Source: Brasenia schreberi (Eukaryota > Streptophyta > Magnoliopsida > Nymphaeales > Cabombaceae). From it: 64,000 bases of DNA. This document shows positions 33,040 through 45,111 of this stretch, piece after piece. The position numbers and the translations under genes were made by a program. The notes under the pieces are model-generated. The model saw only the letters and a list, made by a program, of their open reading frames with translations. It ran no database searches and was not told where the DNA came from. The DNA is taken from contig JAYKKT010000048.1 of assembly GCA_036023115.1 (NCBI GenBank), positions 7,274,501-7,338,500 on the forward strand. Reading direction: 5' to 3'. Each line of letters opens with the position of its first letter. Position 1 is the stretch's first letter.

Positions 33040-35528
33040 TGGAAGGAAGGGGTGGTAGATACTCTCATTGTCTGATGATCCGGCATGGCAGTGGGGTATA
33101 GTAGTTGAGGGTTAAAGGTTAAAAATCAAATGTTTATTTTGTGAAAAGGTGGTTACTGGTGGAATTTCAAGGTTGAAACACTACCTAGCAGGAACCAGAA
33201 AAGAAGTTGCTCCATGCACAGGCAGAGTTAGAAGTGTGCCAGAAGGTATTAAATGGCAATGCTTGCAGATGATTGAGAGCATACAGGAAAGGAGACAACA
33301 AAAGGATGATTTTCAGATGTGTGAAGAAGCTGATGATGCTACTGCCACTGGAGTTGGATTCACTGATAGTTTGCCTTCAGATGTTAGAACAGATATTGGT
33401 AGTAGCAGTTCGTGAGCACCTAGCAGAGGAAAGAGGGTTGCAACTGAAGACTTTGGAGGTGGCAGAAGAGAAAGTTCAGGAAGGAGTAGAGGAAGAGCTT
33501 CTTCTAGCATACATTCGTTTTTTCCTCCTTCCACTACACCTGGTGCTCAGCCAGGAATTCGTGCTGCTATGGCTTCAGAACAACTGTACGATCAAGCAGA
33601 CCTTGTAGTAGGCAGATGGTTTTATGATGCATGCATTCCATTTAATACAGCAAACAGTTTTCATTTTCAAGCAATAGCAGATGCAATTGCTAACATTGGT
33701 CCAGGATACAGGATGCCCTCTTATAAGAAGTTGAGAGGGAAGATATTAGATCAGACCGTGATTGAAGTGCAGCAATACTGTTCGACTTTGAGACAATCGT
33801 GGAAGGAAACAGGATGCACTATCATGACAGATGGATGGACCGATAGGCGAGGAAGAACATTGCTAAACTTTCTTGTATATTGTCCTAAAGGACTCATGTT
33901 TTTGAGATCTCTAGATATGTCAGAGGAGAGGCACACTGCAGAGATCCTACGAGAGGAATTTGATAAGGTTATACAGGAGGTTGGGCTAGAAAATGTAGTC
34001 CAATTGATTACAGATAATGCAGCTAATTACAAAGCAGCTGGAAAGGAATTAGCTGATATTTATGGGACTTTCTACTGGACACCATGTGCAGCCCATTGTT
34101 TAGATCTCATCCTCGAGGACATTGGTGAGATGGATGAAATAAAGGCAGCACCTGAGTGTTGCCAAGATATTACAAAATTCATTTACAACCATGCATTTGT
34201 TTTGTGTATGATGAGGAGATACACAGAAGGTGCAGAGCTTCTTCGCACAGCTGCAACTCGGTTCGCAACAAACTTCTTATCTGTACAGAGTATTGTGAGA
34301 CAGAAGCAAGCTTTAAAGAGAATGTTCTCCTCAGATGAGTGGCAACAATTTACAGAGTTGCCACAAAACAGAAGGAACAGAAAGTTAAATGAGATTGCAG
34401 AAACGGTTTTTAGAAGTTCATTTTGGAATGCATGTATCAGATTATTGAAAATTACTTGTCCTTTAGTGAAAGTTTTGAGATTAGCTAACAGCGAGGAGAA
34501 ACCATCTATGGGCTACCTTTATGAAGCCATGGACAAGGCAAAAGAAGCGATCAGAAATAACTTTAATGGAAAAAAAAGAGATTATGTGCCCGTGTGGAAA
34601 ATAATTGATAGTAGATGGAATAAACAATTGCATCAGCCTATTCATGCAGCAGCCTATTATCTAAACCCATCATTGAGGTACTCAGCAACCTTCAAAAGGG
34701 ACAGTGAGGTTAATCGAGGAATCATTGAATGCATCGATAGATTAGTCCCTGATGAGAGCATAGTAGATGCGATACATCGAGAGATGGAGATATATGATAA
34801 TGCTCTTCACTTGATGGGTTTGCCTGTTACAATTCGCAACCGCTCTACGATGCGTCCAGGTACATTATTTATTTTCATATTTAAGTTGCATCTTACATTA
34901 CTGTGGATTATTATGTCTCTAATGTTTATATCTTTTTTACAGATGTTTGGTGGAACAGGTTTGGAAGTGATTGTCCAAACCTTAGAGATTTTGCAGTTAG
35001 AGTCTTAGCCAAACCTATAGTGCAAAAGGTTGTGAAAGAAATTGGAGTGTTTTTTAACACATCCATACAAAAAAGCACAACAGGTTGGAACACAAAAGGC
35101 TTAATGATTTGGTTTATATTCGTTGTAACATGCGCCTTCATGAAAGGTAATGTTATATTACTTTCAAATTTTCAATTCGATATTATTTAACTTCAGTTTT
35201 CAATTGTTAATATTACTTACTAATTGTTTATCTTTGTTTGTGTCGTAGGCAATTAAAAAAAGTAAATAGAGAAGAAAGTCAATTCGATCCAATAAGTTTG
35301 GATAATTTTGAGATATTAGAAGATTGGGTTATGGAAGACACTGAAGAAAATGCCCTCCTAACAGAAGAAGACGTTGCATGGATTAATTTGGAAGGAGCGC
35401 AACAACATTATGGAGATGAAGAATTTGATTTTGAAGAAGAAGGTGTGGGTATAGCTGATGATGATGAGGATCTGCAACAAGGAGAAGATGAAGATTATTT
35501 AGTTGATGATCCTGATTACAATTTGTAA
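33040..35528 (+). pseudogene. hAT transposase (BED finger, DUF659, dimerisation domain), multiply broken
   Basis: A BED-type finger near 33,128-33,205 (CLFCEKVVTGGISRLKHYLA ... C) is followed by a long frame with DUF659 (GCTIMTDGWTDRRGRTLLNF, LITDNAANYKAAG, PCAAHCLDLILEDI). A GT-AG intron at 34,860-34,942 joins MRPG to DVWWNRFGSDCPNL. The dimerisation signature CERNWSVF survives but lies one frame off the preceding RDFAVRVLAKP and is followed by TAA. A second intron (35,147-35,248) leads to an acidic tail ending 35,528. In-frame stops also occur before the BED finger and at 33,413-33,415 (TGA). The protein moved the element by cut and paste; this copy cannot encode it intact. Confidence 0.9.
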
Positions 35529-35773
35529 AATGTAACATTATATGTAACTGTAGTGTACTGTAAAGTGTAAATTATGTCTGTATTTTATTTTTTGGATTCA
35601 AAATATGTAAATTTGGATGTAATTGTTCAATGTTGAATGCTCAATCTATACTAAACTTACATTATATGAATTTAAAGCAATTATCAGATTTTTCTTGATT
35701 TTTTCCTGATTTTTTTCAATTTTTTACTATTTTTTATTAATTTTTAATTAATTTTTGTATTATTTTAATATTA

Positions 35774-35840
35774 AAGTACGATACGATACGATACGCCCGT
35801 ATCGTAGAGCCCAGCGATACACGATACGATACGCGTCAGA
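35774..35840. promoter_or_regulatory. Right subterminal repeat array of the hAT element
   Basis: Six CGATAC and one GTATCG hexamer occur in about 65 bp before the right TIR, three of them overlapping head to tail (ACGATACGATACGATACG). Orientation is mostly inverse to the left array, as expected of inverted subterminal repeats. Confidence 0.7.
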
Positions 35841-38800
35841 CAACACTGGAGGAAACAACCCACAACGCAGACAATCGGAGATACAGGATATAATCTGTGT
35901 GATTTCAGAATGCCTGTATTTTGACCACCCAATGACAGGTTGGTGGATAGACTCAGGAGCTACAAGACACATCTCGAAGACCAAGGAGAAATGGACCTGA
36001 AGGAATATCAACCTGGAGAACATCATGTGTATATGGGAAACAATACTTTCTCAGATGTTCTGGATATTGGATCCTTCAGGATATATGTACAAGGCAAACC
36101 AATTGTACTGACCGATGTGTTAATTGTGTCATCTATAAGGCGCAATCTGGTCTCGGTCCCTGCCTTAGTTAAGAAGGGTTTTGAAGTTAGGTTTATTCCT
36201 AACAAGGTGACTATGGGCAAACATGGGAGAATCTTGTTCTCAGGGGAATTTGATGTAGAGCAAGGATTGTTCAAATTATCTCATAATGAAAGTCATCAAT
36301 CTTCTACTTGTATTGAGAGTGCCTTTAATGTTGATGCGAATATGTGGCATAAACGCTTAGGGCATATAAGTCTGGAAAAGTTGAGGAAATTATCCAACTT
36401 TGACTTATTGCCTGGATTTAAGGAAAAGACTTTCAACAAGTGTGAAGCTTGTATACAAGGAAAAATGATAAGGAAAGCTTTTTGCAAGGAAACAACAAGG
36501 GTAACAACCTTGTTGAAAATTATTCATACAAATTTATGTGGACCTTTTAGAGTAAAGGCACATCGGAGAAGGGTTATTTTATAACCTTTATCGATGATTA
36601 CTTTAGATATATGTATATATATATCTCTTGGCAAATAACTCGGAGGCACTTTAGGCATTTAAAGAATATAAGCAAGAAGTGGAAAATCAATTAGGGCATT
36701 TGATCAAAGTCTTAAGATCAGACAGAGGAGATGAATATACCTCGACAGAATTCTTGAAATTTTGCAAAGACTTTGGTATTGCTAAACAAAATACAATACC
36801 CAGGACACCTCAGCAAAATGGTGTAGCTGAAAGATAGAATAGAACCTTGCTGAATATGACAAGGTCAATGTTGATTGATGCCTCTCTTCCAAGGGTATTT
36901 TGGGGAGAAGCAGTAAGTACAGTTGTTTACATACTCAACAGAGTACCATGTAAAGCTGTATTCACTATACCATATGAGATGTGGTTTGGAAGAAAACCCA
37001 ACCTAGGTCATCTCAAGAGGTGGGGATCTATTTGCACATGTGAAGATCCTTGATCAATCTAGAGATAAGCTAGACAACAGGTCCTTGAGATGTATATTTA
37101 GTGGATATCCAAAAGGTTCAAAAGGATATCGGTTTTATCATAAGGACCACAGACTCATTGAAAGCAGAGATGTTGAATTCTTAGAAGATACTAAGAATGA
37201 CATCCTGGAGAATGATGAGAAATGTGTTGATGATTTGGTAGATTTAGACAAATCATCTTTTGAGCCCATAGAAGATCTTCTTGAAACTACTGATACCTTA
37301 AGTGGACATAAGAGGCCAAGAGCCACTCCGTCCTACTTAAAGGATTATCACACTTATCTTACAGAAGAAGTGTGTAATTCGGTAGATTTGGATGAGTTAA
37401 CTGATAACTTGACTTATCAGTAAGCAATAAACTCATCGAAAGCAATAGACTGAGAGAAAGTCATGGATGAGAAATTGAATCCATTGAGAAAAACCAAGTT
37501 TGGGAATTGGCTGATTTGACAAAAGAAAGAAAAGCTATAGGCTGTAAATGGGTTCTGAAAAAGAAATAAAAGGTCAATGGTACAATCAATAAGATTAAAG
37601 TGAGGTTGGTTGCAAAGAGTTTTTCGCAAAAAGAGGAGATAGATTATATTGAGACATATTCCCCAGTTACGAAATTTGTATCCATACGGATAATCCTAGC
37701 AATATCTACATACTATGATTTGGATTTACATCAGTTAGATATAAAGCCAGCTTTTCTAAATGGAGATTTAGAAGAAATCATATGTTGATGACATACTACT
37801 TATTGGAAATGACATCCCTACCCTACGGTCACCAGAAGACTTGGTTGTGGAACCGCTTCTCTATGAAGTGACTTGGGCGAAGCCACCTATGTACAGTATG
37901 GGGATCTATAGAGATAGATCATCAGAGCTAGCAAGTTGGCCTAAGTCGTAGTACATACATAGACAAAGTGTTAAGACGATTTAACATGCATGAATCCAAG
38001 AAAGGACTTTGCCATGTCACATGGTATGTAAGCTCTATCTAAGGCTCAATCCCTTCCACCCGGGATGAGAGGATCGCATGAGCAAGATTCCATATGCATC
38101 TACGCAATTGGATCTATCATGTATGCTATGTTATGTACTCGACAGGACATCTCGTATGCTTTGAGCATGACGAGTAGGTACCTGGGCCTCGATCCGGTGA
38201 AAGTCATCGGATCGTGCTATCAAGAACATCCTTAAGTACTTAAGAAGGACTAAGGATTCGTTTTGGTATACGTGCGAGGAAGAGCTAGTTGTAAAAGGTT
38301 ACACCGATGCTAGCTTCCAAACCGATGCGGACGACTCCGGATCGCAATCGGGTTATGTTTTTGCCTAAATGGTGGGGCATGATGAGCCGAAGAGTTCAAA
38401 GCAGGAGACAAGTCGCCGATTCTACCACAGTAGGCCGAGTATATTGCTGCCTCCAATACGTGACAAATGAGGAGGCCGTTGGATCGGGAAGTTCATTACC
38501 GAACTTGGCACTATTCCTAGCATTGTGGACCCAAAGGGACCTCTATTGTGATAACATTATGAGAAAGGAAATATCCATCTCATACATGCCAATGGAAGAC
38601 ATGTTGGAAGACCCCTTAACAAAAGGCATAACAGAGAATCTCTTCTCAAAACATGTTACTAACATGGGTTTGAGATATGTTTGATTGTTGTATAGGTAAA
38701 TAATCATACAATGGATATATTGTTGTATAAGTAAATAACCATACAACGGATGATTTGTTGTGTAGGAAAATAACCACATAACAGGTTCTTATTGCAATAG

Positions 38801-38893
38801 TAATCAGGAATCGACATAACTAGGAAAAACCCCTGAAAAGTGATAGAAAAACCAGTATATCGATACACTTGGCTCGAATGGCCAAGTGGGAGA

Positions 38894-39284
38894 TATTACA
38901 TATAATAGTCATTCTCGGCTCAGGTAACGGTTGGATTGGTCATCCAGTCCGTTACCTGAAGAAGATAAGGCCAGATCGGTAACAGATGATTGTTACCGGA
39001 ATTTTCGATCATCCGTTTCAGCTCCCGGACGAGGTAAGACACAGGAGGATAAGCACGGATGAAGGGGGAGCACCTGCCTATAAAAGGCAGGCATTACATA
39101 TACACAAAAATATTGTGTGAAAAGAATACAGAAGTGAGAAAGAAAGTGTGTATCTTCGTCTGTGTGAGAACCCTATGTGGGAACCTCGTGTCCATCACCC
39201 GCACCCCATTCCGTTGTATCTTCATAGGGCTACTCACCACTAGAGAGGCCATCATCGGAATCCGGCCGAAGAGAAGAAGGTACC
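38894..39284 (+). repeat. Copia 2 3' LTR (approximate boundaries)
   Basis: It begins just after the polypurine tract GGCCAAGTGGGAGA, carries a TATA-like CCTATAAAAGGCAGG at 39,078, and runs to about 39,284, where codons of the split host gene begin. Neither terminus shows canonical TG...CA, and no second copy is in the window, so the limits are approximate. Confidence 0.6.
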
Positions 39285-39760
39285 GTTGTAGGAAGCACCG
39301 GTGTGAGAGGACCAGAGTTCTGACGGACCACCTGGGTAGCTCCTCCAGGTTGAGGTCCAGAAGATCTCTTTACAGACTCCCCATATCTGTTGAGCGGCCC
39401 AGAGTTGGACTTTGTTCTATTAGGTCCTTGAGCTGAACCTGGATCTGATGCTGTTGAAACCGGACCTGAAGTAGAGAAGCTACCCCTTGTGGAGTTCATT
39501 ATTGGCCCAGAATGCGGAACAGAGCCTCCAAATCAGCCCGCTCTGGAAGGTGCATTAGCTATAGGTCCTGACTTCCTTGATTTTGAACCATCAACAGGAA
39601 TGTCGAACATTTTCCCAAGCTCCCCAGATTTCTTAATATCGCCACCTGTGTAGGGCATGGCTGTGGAGCCTATTACCACTGTCTTTTCTTTGGGATGCTC
39701 AGGCCGACCTGAGACATACAACCCATTACTGAGCTGATGAGATGGGAACCTTAAACCCAT
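39285..39760 (-). pseudogene. First coding exon of the split At1g16860-family gene, truncated
   Basis: ATG at 39,760-39,758. It encodes MGLRFPSHQLSNGLYVSGRP, TAMPYTGGDIKKSGELGKMF, a TGA at 39,535-39,533, then Ser/Gly/Pro-rich repeats (SGP-type, for example RTKSNSGPLNRYGES and QNSGPLTPVLPTT). Similarity ends at VLPTT, where LTR sequence begins. The exon is preceded by a 5' leader with an acceptor at 39,913. Confidence 0.85.
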
Positions 39761-39912
39761 CAACCTAGTCTAAATAATTGTCTGCAACCAATGTGCCAAT
39801 GGAGATGTGAACTGATTCGATCCCAAGCAGTGATAGTGAGTCCACAACATCAGGTGAAAGGTGAGTTTCCTTCTCTACAGGTACATTGCTTACGTGGTAT
39901 TCAACAATGCCA

Positions 39913-41350
39913 CTGCAAGAGAACAGAAAATATAACCCATCGGATAAAAGTTTAGATTGTTGAAACTGCAAAATGCAACCCCCCTCCCCAAAAGAAGGAG
40001 AAAAGAAATCAGATGCTATAATTAGCAAATTCAGGAAAAAAGATCTGTACAGTAAATTTATTTCAGAATAGGAAAGACAAAGAAGAATCTATGTAAACCA
40101 ACTGATATATCTGCACCAACGGAACATTAACTATATCTTTTCAAGGAAAAGGTAGCGGCACAGAACAAAGAGATTTTCCATTCCCACCAAATATTCGAAA
40201 TACAAACACTGATTCCAAAATAAATACACCTGGAAAACTAGGTCCCCAGAGTACGTAAAGAATAAGAATAAATTAACAAGACCAAGCATCAGCATCATTA
40301 ACATCGTGGACATTATCACTATAGTTACCACAAAAGAAGGCACCCCACTATGACGTACATCCCACTCAAAACGATCAATCCACTGCATAAAACAAGAGAC
40401 CACCCAGAAACTCACAAAGACTTACCATGAATGAACCTCGAATAAGCAGATAAAAACCACATTGCGACTAAAACTAAGAAAACGAGTCGTCCAATGGAGT
40501 TCCCCCCCACCCAAATGCAGCAAAAGGAGATTTACCATCATAGGCAAGGTGGGAGCGAACAATGGCAAGTGAATGAGAGAAAAGTGAGAAGGCTTAACAC
40601 TTACTGATACTACTTGACGAAGAAAATCAACGAATTTAGCGCAATCACCGTAACCATCGTTGACTTTCTCTCTCTCCCTCCCTGCAACTCCTTAGTCCTT
40701 TCCTCTTGCTCCCAATTCTTAAAATTGCCACCAACTTTTTCACTAATTCCAAAACCTCCAATTCTCGGATTTCGAAAGATTTTGATTTCTTTAACCGCCT
40801 TCTACGCCACACATTTTGTGTGACCATATTGCCCTCCACTAGTTTCTGGAAAGACAAACCAACCTTATAATTCTTTTAAGGAAGACTACATTACTGTGTT
40901 TAAAAAAAAGAGACAAAACTAACATCAGCTAATTGCATACCTCTTTTCGGTGTTCACATTCCCCAAATCCCCTTAATAATGAAAGTGCATTCCTACATTT
41001 TCTTTTTTTTTGTACTTGTGGATGTCGCCTTTCTTTGTCTCCCTCTTCCTCTTCTCTGTGTGTCTTTCTTGCTTTCATGTCTCTTTTCGTCCCTCTTCCC
41101 CTTTAGTACTTATGCCTTTCTCTGTCTCCCTCTTTCTCCTCTCTTTGTGTCTTTCTCACTCTCTTGTCCCCTTTTCTCCCTCTTGTCCTTTGATACATTG
41201 TCTGCTATATTGCTGGTATTAAAAAAATATTTACACTGTTGTTGAGGTAAATCTTTCTCTCCACCATTCTCTCACTCTTTCTTTCTTTGGGCCTTTGTCT
41301 CCTTTTTTTCCTCCCTTTCTCGTTCTAAGGTCAAGTCAAGATATGTCTAC
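39913..41350 (-). other. Presumed upstream region of the split gene
   Basis: A candidate splice donor (TATCAGTAAGTG, minus strand, near 40,600) and purine-rich sequence at 40,640-40,700 could belong to a non-coding first exon. From 41,000 to 41,330 the plus strand is strongly pyrimidine-rich (TCTCCCTC-type runs). No coding sequence is demonstrable. Confidence 0.35.
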
Positions 41351-42200
41351 AAGTGCATCCACTCTCAAAGAAAGACATACACACGTGTATCTACATTAAG
41401 GGAGATGCGTGCTGTCAGCACACTCTCCTTTTAGTGAGGACAAACTTACAAATGTACTTATTTTCATCTACACTTTAGGAGCATACGTTAAGTTTTTTTC
41501 ATAATTGCATCCATTTACAATTACATTTGTTCATGTTTGTTATATGTTATTTATAAAATAACGACAGAAGAAAATTTTGGATAATAATTTGTTTGAAACA
41601 AAAATAAAAGTAGAAGAGCAAAGTTTAGTTTGAATGTAATAGAGGTGATAAATATACAAGTAAGAAATCAATAGATATTGAAAGTAAACATTAGACCAAT
41701 ATAAAAAAAGCAAGATATCAATTTTTACTTCAAGAAGCTGGTTTGGCCGATGGGATAAGGATGCATAAACTTCTTGTATGCTATTTAGATTGGTATGCAC
41801 TTATAAGTAGATTGACCATGTTGAATTCAACTTTATAAAGGAGATAATAAAAAGTCATTGTAGGGCTAAACATATACTAACACAGTTGAAGCTGAGTGAT
41901 AATTTGAATGTTAGCATAACAAAACATATTTATAATGTGAGGATAAAAATCAAGCAGGAAGAAGTGGGTGGTCAAATAGTTTTCATACAACTCCTATATA
42001 AAATGATCTTTATCAGTATCACACGTAGCATCAGAGGATACCAAAGACAAAATATGTGAGCAATATTGGATTTGTATATCTTACTTCAACTCAATTCTTA
42101 CATGTTATTCTCAAATGTATTGCAAATTAGTTATACTTATAAGACACATATGTATTATTGATGCCAAAAAATATAGGAGGGTACGTGATAGAAGGTTGAG
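41351..42200. other. Unassigned, possible MULE/FAR1-like fragment
   Basis: Plus-strand codons near 41,890-41,990 (KLSDNLNVSITKHIYNVRIK) resemble the HIYN(A/V)R(Q)KI stretch of FAR1/MULE-type transposase relatives as I remember it. The piece is short and the surrounding sequence is not coding, so this is a guess. Confidence 0.2.
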
Positions 42201-42419
42201 AGTATCGAAAAAGGAAGGGGTACATGAATCATAAAGGATTGGGACCTTGAACATGTGAGACAAACCTATCATCTCGAGCTGATTTTACATATTATAGGAT
42301 CACGTTTACTTATAGCGAGCGTCAATGTTCAACACTTATAGAAGAAACTAGAACATCTTGTGACCGTCCGTAGCTCAAAGACCTAATTTACATTACAGAC
42401 TAGTCAACCTCATTCGACA

Positions 42420-43180
42420 ATCACCTGAGTATTTAGTTCTAGTCTCATCTTTTCAAACAACATCTACTCTACCATATGTTACCTCGACACCACCTAATAT
42501 GTCAAGGTGCTTACCGAATGTTGGGAGAAACCTATCAAGGATCATTTATGGTGCCACTAGTTACCCCAAGTTTTATGGCTGCTCAAGTAGAGATGAGTTT
42601 TCCTCTAATTGCACAACCAACAAATTTTGGGCCACCAAGTCTCTCACAATATTTGGCTATCAACTTAGTCTTTTCAACCTTAATAGGTTTTGCTTTTAAC
42701 AACACACCATTGGTTGTATTCAGCAATTAGATACCGAATTAATTCCAGGAGTTAGAAGATGCATCTATGAACTTTGATGAGGTTATTGACTTGGTTTGGA
42801 ACACGTTTGGAATTGAGATTCAAACATCTTATACTGAAGTTGATCGTAAGCCTTACCCTGATTGGGTCGATAGACTTGCACCAATCTTGAGGGCCTTCAA
42901 AGCTAAGTTTATCACCTTTTCAGGACAAGATGGTAAATATCTAAGGGAGTATTTTGCTCGATTTACTCTCGAGTATGAGAAATTGGGTGATAGTGAGTTT
43001 CATAAACTCAAGTTTTTCGTGTCTTTCCTCATACGTGGTGTTGGCATAGAATTGCACGTAAACATAGATCAAAAAAGGCTTAGCATGACATTTTTACCTA
43101 ACCCTAGTATGACTCACTAATCAAGCAATAAAAGTTGATTACTTCATCAATAGTCTAGATGCATTAGATAACAAACAAGA
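42420..43180 (+). pseudogene. Decayed Ty3-type retrotransposon gag
   Basis: ORF 42,767-43,120 contains KPYPDWVDRLAPILRAFKAK, then FSGQDG...YFARFTLEYEKLGDSEFHK, the pattern of the retrotransposon gag domain of plant Ty3/gypsy elements (YPDWV.R...F..FSGEDG...EH..RF). Upstream frames (42,476-42,730) carry Pro/Ser-rich sequence typical of the region before it. No pol or LTR is recognised nearby. Confidence 0.6.
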
Positions 43181-44030
43181 AATCTCGAGGCATAATCAAT
43201 GACAATGATTTCTGCATGAAAGATATGATATATAAGATACTAATGATGAGTTTGATTTGGTTGAAGTCATGGTTGCGAGCTAACATAGGGGCCTCCTTAT
43301 GTCTACAATACTCTTCGGCCTCTAAAAAGAAATGAGAAAAAGCTTATGAGAAAGAATCATAACTTTTTAATATCTTAAAAGTTTATCAAATTTTTTATTT
43401 ACTTTTGAAGGATCGTCAAATATGTTTGCTAGAAGTGCATTTTATATCATTTTGAAAAGAGCTCAAGAAGATACCCTGATATTGTAAGTGGCATAACATG
43501 ACTTTCCATGGCATAAATCAATGAGTTAAGTTTCACTCAGTTATACAATAAGCTATTAGGGTCTTAAGTTTATAATTAAGAAACGTGGGATTGATGCAAA
43601 TTTGTTCTCACCTATATCAACTATAGTGGAAGACAATCTTGTTTTACCACTTTGCTCTATCATAGTGGAGCATGGAAAACATACTCAAATGATTCTGAGC
43701 AAGGGAAGAAGATCATCAACATGCGTGTCTCCTAATCGAACAAGACCAGATTGTGTGATGTTACATGAAAAATTAGAGACATTAGATGAGTGAAATCTTC
43801 CTAGACTAGTTTGTTTGTCAAACCACCCTACATTTCAAGCTTAGGGACAAATACATGAGAATTTTTGGTTTCACCAATCAGAGCTATGATAGAATATGGG
43901 GTTCCAACCAAGGCCATGTGGCTAATTCTGTCCTAAGAGTTTCCTTGAGTCAACAGTAATGGCAACCCATTGTTTGGCCTAGAGACAAAACGAATTGGAT
44001 TCCACTAGCGTTGATACCTGACCCATATTC
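43180..44030. other. Probable continuation of decayed retroelement
   Basis: No intact domain is seen. A scattering of short open stretches follows the gag relic with no recognisable protease or reverse transcriptase motif. Confidence 0.3.
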
Positions 44031-44470
44031 ACACTAATGGATCCAGTGCAGGTCTCACTTCAATCATGTGGGTTGGATACCTGACCCGTATTCCCACGAT
44101 CCAGATTGGAGTTGGACTTCTTACACAGCGAAGGGTAGTCTCGTCAGAGAAGGTAGCAAGCGGCCATGCAGTGGGGCATTTAAGGAAATTAAGTGGAGCC
44201 CTAGCTCTCCATGCCCGCAGGTGAGGGAGGGGCATTTTAGGAAACGAGGCCAGGCTTAACAATCCGTTATGGGGGGAGTCGCCGCTGTATCGATCGGGTC
44301 GGCGGAAAACCGACGGGGACAAAACGCGCGCGCAATAAATCGCCGATCCGTAATTTCAGGAGCAACCGTCCTCTCCTCGACGGCCGACCATATCTGCGGC
44401 TGCCCAATGGACCAAACCGCTAACGGTTTGGCTCGATTCGAGTTGTCATGTTCGGTTCATGATCTAAACG
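44030..44470. other. GC-rich block of unknown nature
   Basis: Locally GC-rich, CpG-containing sequence (for example CGATCGGGTCGGCGGAAAACCGACGG and ACGCGCGCGC near 44,290-44,330) in otherwise AT-rich DNA. Repeated CCTGACCCATATTC / CCTGACCCGTATTC motifs sit at 44,020-44,095. No coding frame with family resemblance is found. It could be an LTR or leader of an unrecognised element, or an unmethylated-type island. Confidence 0.35.
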
Positions 44471-45078
44471 GATCAAGCCAATGCTTGGGTTCATGACCTA
44501 TACGAACCAAGCCATGCTCATCGAGTAGGGGCGAAACACCTATTCGACCACTTGAGGTAGGGCGAACTATGTATGGTATCCATGGATTAGAACATATCTT
44601 ATAAATTTTTAATTGGTTTTTCGAATTTCAGGTGGGGCGGCCATCATACCTCGTCTCAATGTAGATCTGTCATATGGATGAATGCCGGTTAGTTCGGCTT
44701 GGCTCGTATGAGCTTGTTCTTGTTACCTCTTTTCATAGTCATGCCTTACATAATGAGATTTAATGCATGTAAATGTTAAACCACATTGGCCTAAATGATT
44801 ATAATCGAATGACTAAGCCTCTTAATTTTACAAAAAAGATTGTAAAATTTTAAATTCTTGACTTAATTTCCAGTAAATAAATTAAATGTTATACTGAAAA
44901 TCATAGATGAAGACTTGCATTTTTAACTTTAACAAGCAGCTCACGGTCAACTCATCTAACTCGGCTGGTGCCCAGTTCAATGCTAGTCAGCCTAGACAAG
45001 CTAACAAGCCAAATATAAACAAATTTGAGTTGATGAATCCCAAATGGGCCTATTATCAGCCTTATATCTCTCTATGTT

Positions 45079-45079
<1 letters not shown>

Positions 45080-45111
<32 letters not shown>

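Larger units (their letters stand above)
32536..35848 (+). mobile_element. hAT transposon with TIRs, TSD and subterminal repeats
   Basis: The 10-bp terminal inverted repeats are CAGTGTTGTC. The 8-bp target duplications are GAGAAAAC (32,528-32,535) and GAGGAAAC (35,849-35,856), 7 of 8 identical. The length is 3,313 bp. It interrupts copia 2 between the gag zinc knuckle and the protease. It encodes a BED/DUF659/hAT-dimerisation transposase with lesions. Both subterminal regions are packed with GTATCG/CGATAC motifs, likely transposase-binding sites by analogy with other hAT elements. Confidence 0.95.
31630..39284 (+). mobile_element. Ty1/copia retrotransposon 2, 5'-truncated and interrupted by a hAT element
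   Basis: gag starts near ATG 31,627 (MSSKICVSELAKTEKMNG) and has a UBN2-type domain (DDTIARMIMLTYMEDDLIRV) and an intact zinc knuckle CFNCGKMGHYKRDC. After the hAT insertion come protease/GAG-pre-integrase (MWHKRLGHISLEKLRKL at 36,343, CEACIQGKM), integrase (LRSDRGDEYTSTEF, TPQQNGVAER) and reverse transcriptase. In the last, FLNGDLEE jumps straight to YVDDILLIGND near 37,780, a deletion of roughly 100 codons of the catalytic domain. RNase H is heavily mutated. CCAAGTGGGAG at 38,883 is the polypurine tract, followed by the 3' LTR. Its right end lies within the first exon of the split gene. Confidence 0.88.
19274..39912 (-). pseudogene. At1g16860-family membrane-protein gene, split by about 18 kb of nested transposons
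   Basis: The pieces are collinear on the minus strand. There is a 5' untranslated segment (39,912-39,761), an N-terminal exon from ATG 39,760 to about 39,285 (MGLRFPSHQLSNGLYVSG, then SGELGKMFDIPVDGSKSRKS), a C-terminal exon 20,906-20,695 (HVVDFYISDFQSGLRALVKTG ...) and a last exon 19,466-19,274 (KKGSAVNVMGVVQRNENVLM ... GIVLRCEDTS). From memory, the family (about 470 aa) has a Ser/Gly/Pro-rich N-terminus and then transmembrane helices. That middle part is not found here. In-frame stops occur at 39,535-39,533 (TGA) and 20,786-20,784 (TAG). The N-terminal exon ends where copia element 2 begins. The identification is strong; loss of function is inferred from the stops, the missing middle and the insertions. 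Confidence 0.82.

Noticed and set aside
33273..33608. A 111-codon open frame in the hAT element (Glu/Leu-rich)
   Set aside because: It is out of frame with the transposase, whose frame continues through this region with a single TGA; the alternate frame has no motif.
39059..39436. Plus-strand 125-codon open frame at the copia 2 3' LTR
   Set aside because: It spans the LTR and the antisense of the split gene's exon, is Arg-rich by composition and has no domain.
39761..40028. Minus-strand open frame upstream of the split gene's ATG (IVEYHVSNVPVEKE...) as a separate gene
   Set aside because: It starts at a splice acceptor and ends in a stop just before the ATG of the first coding exon, so a 5' leader is the simpler reading.
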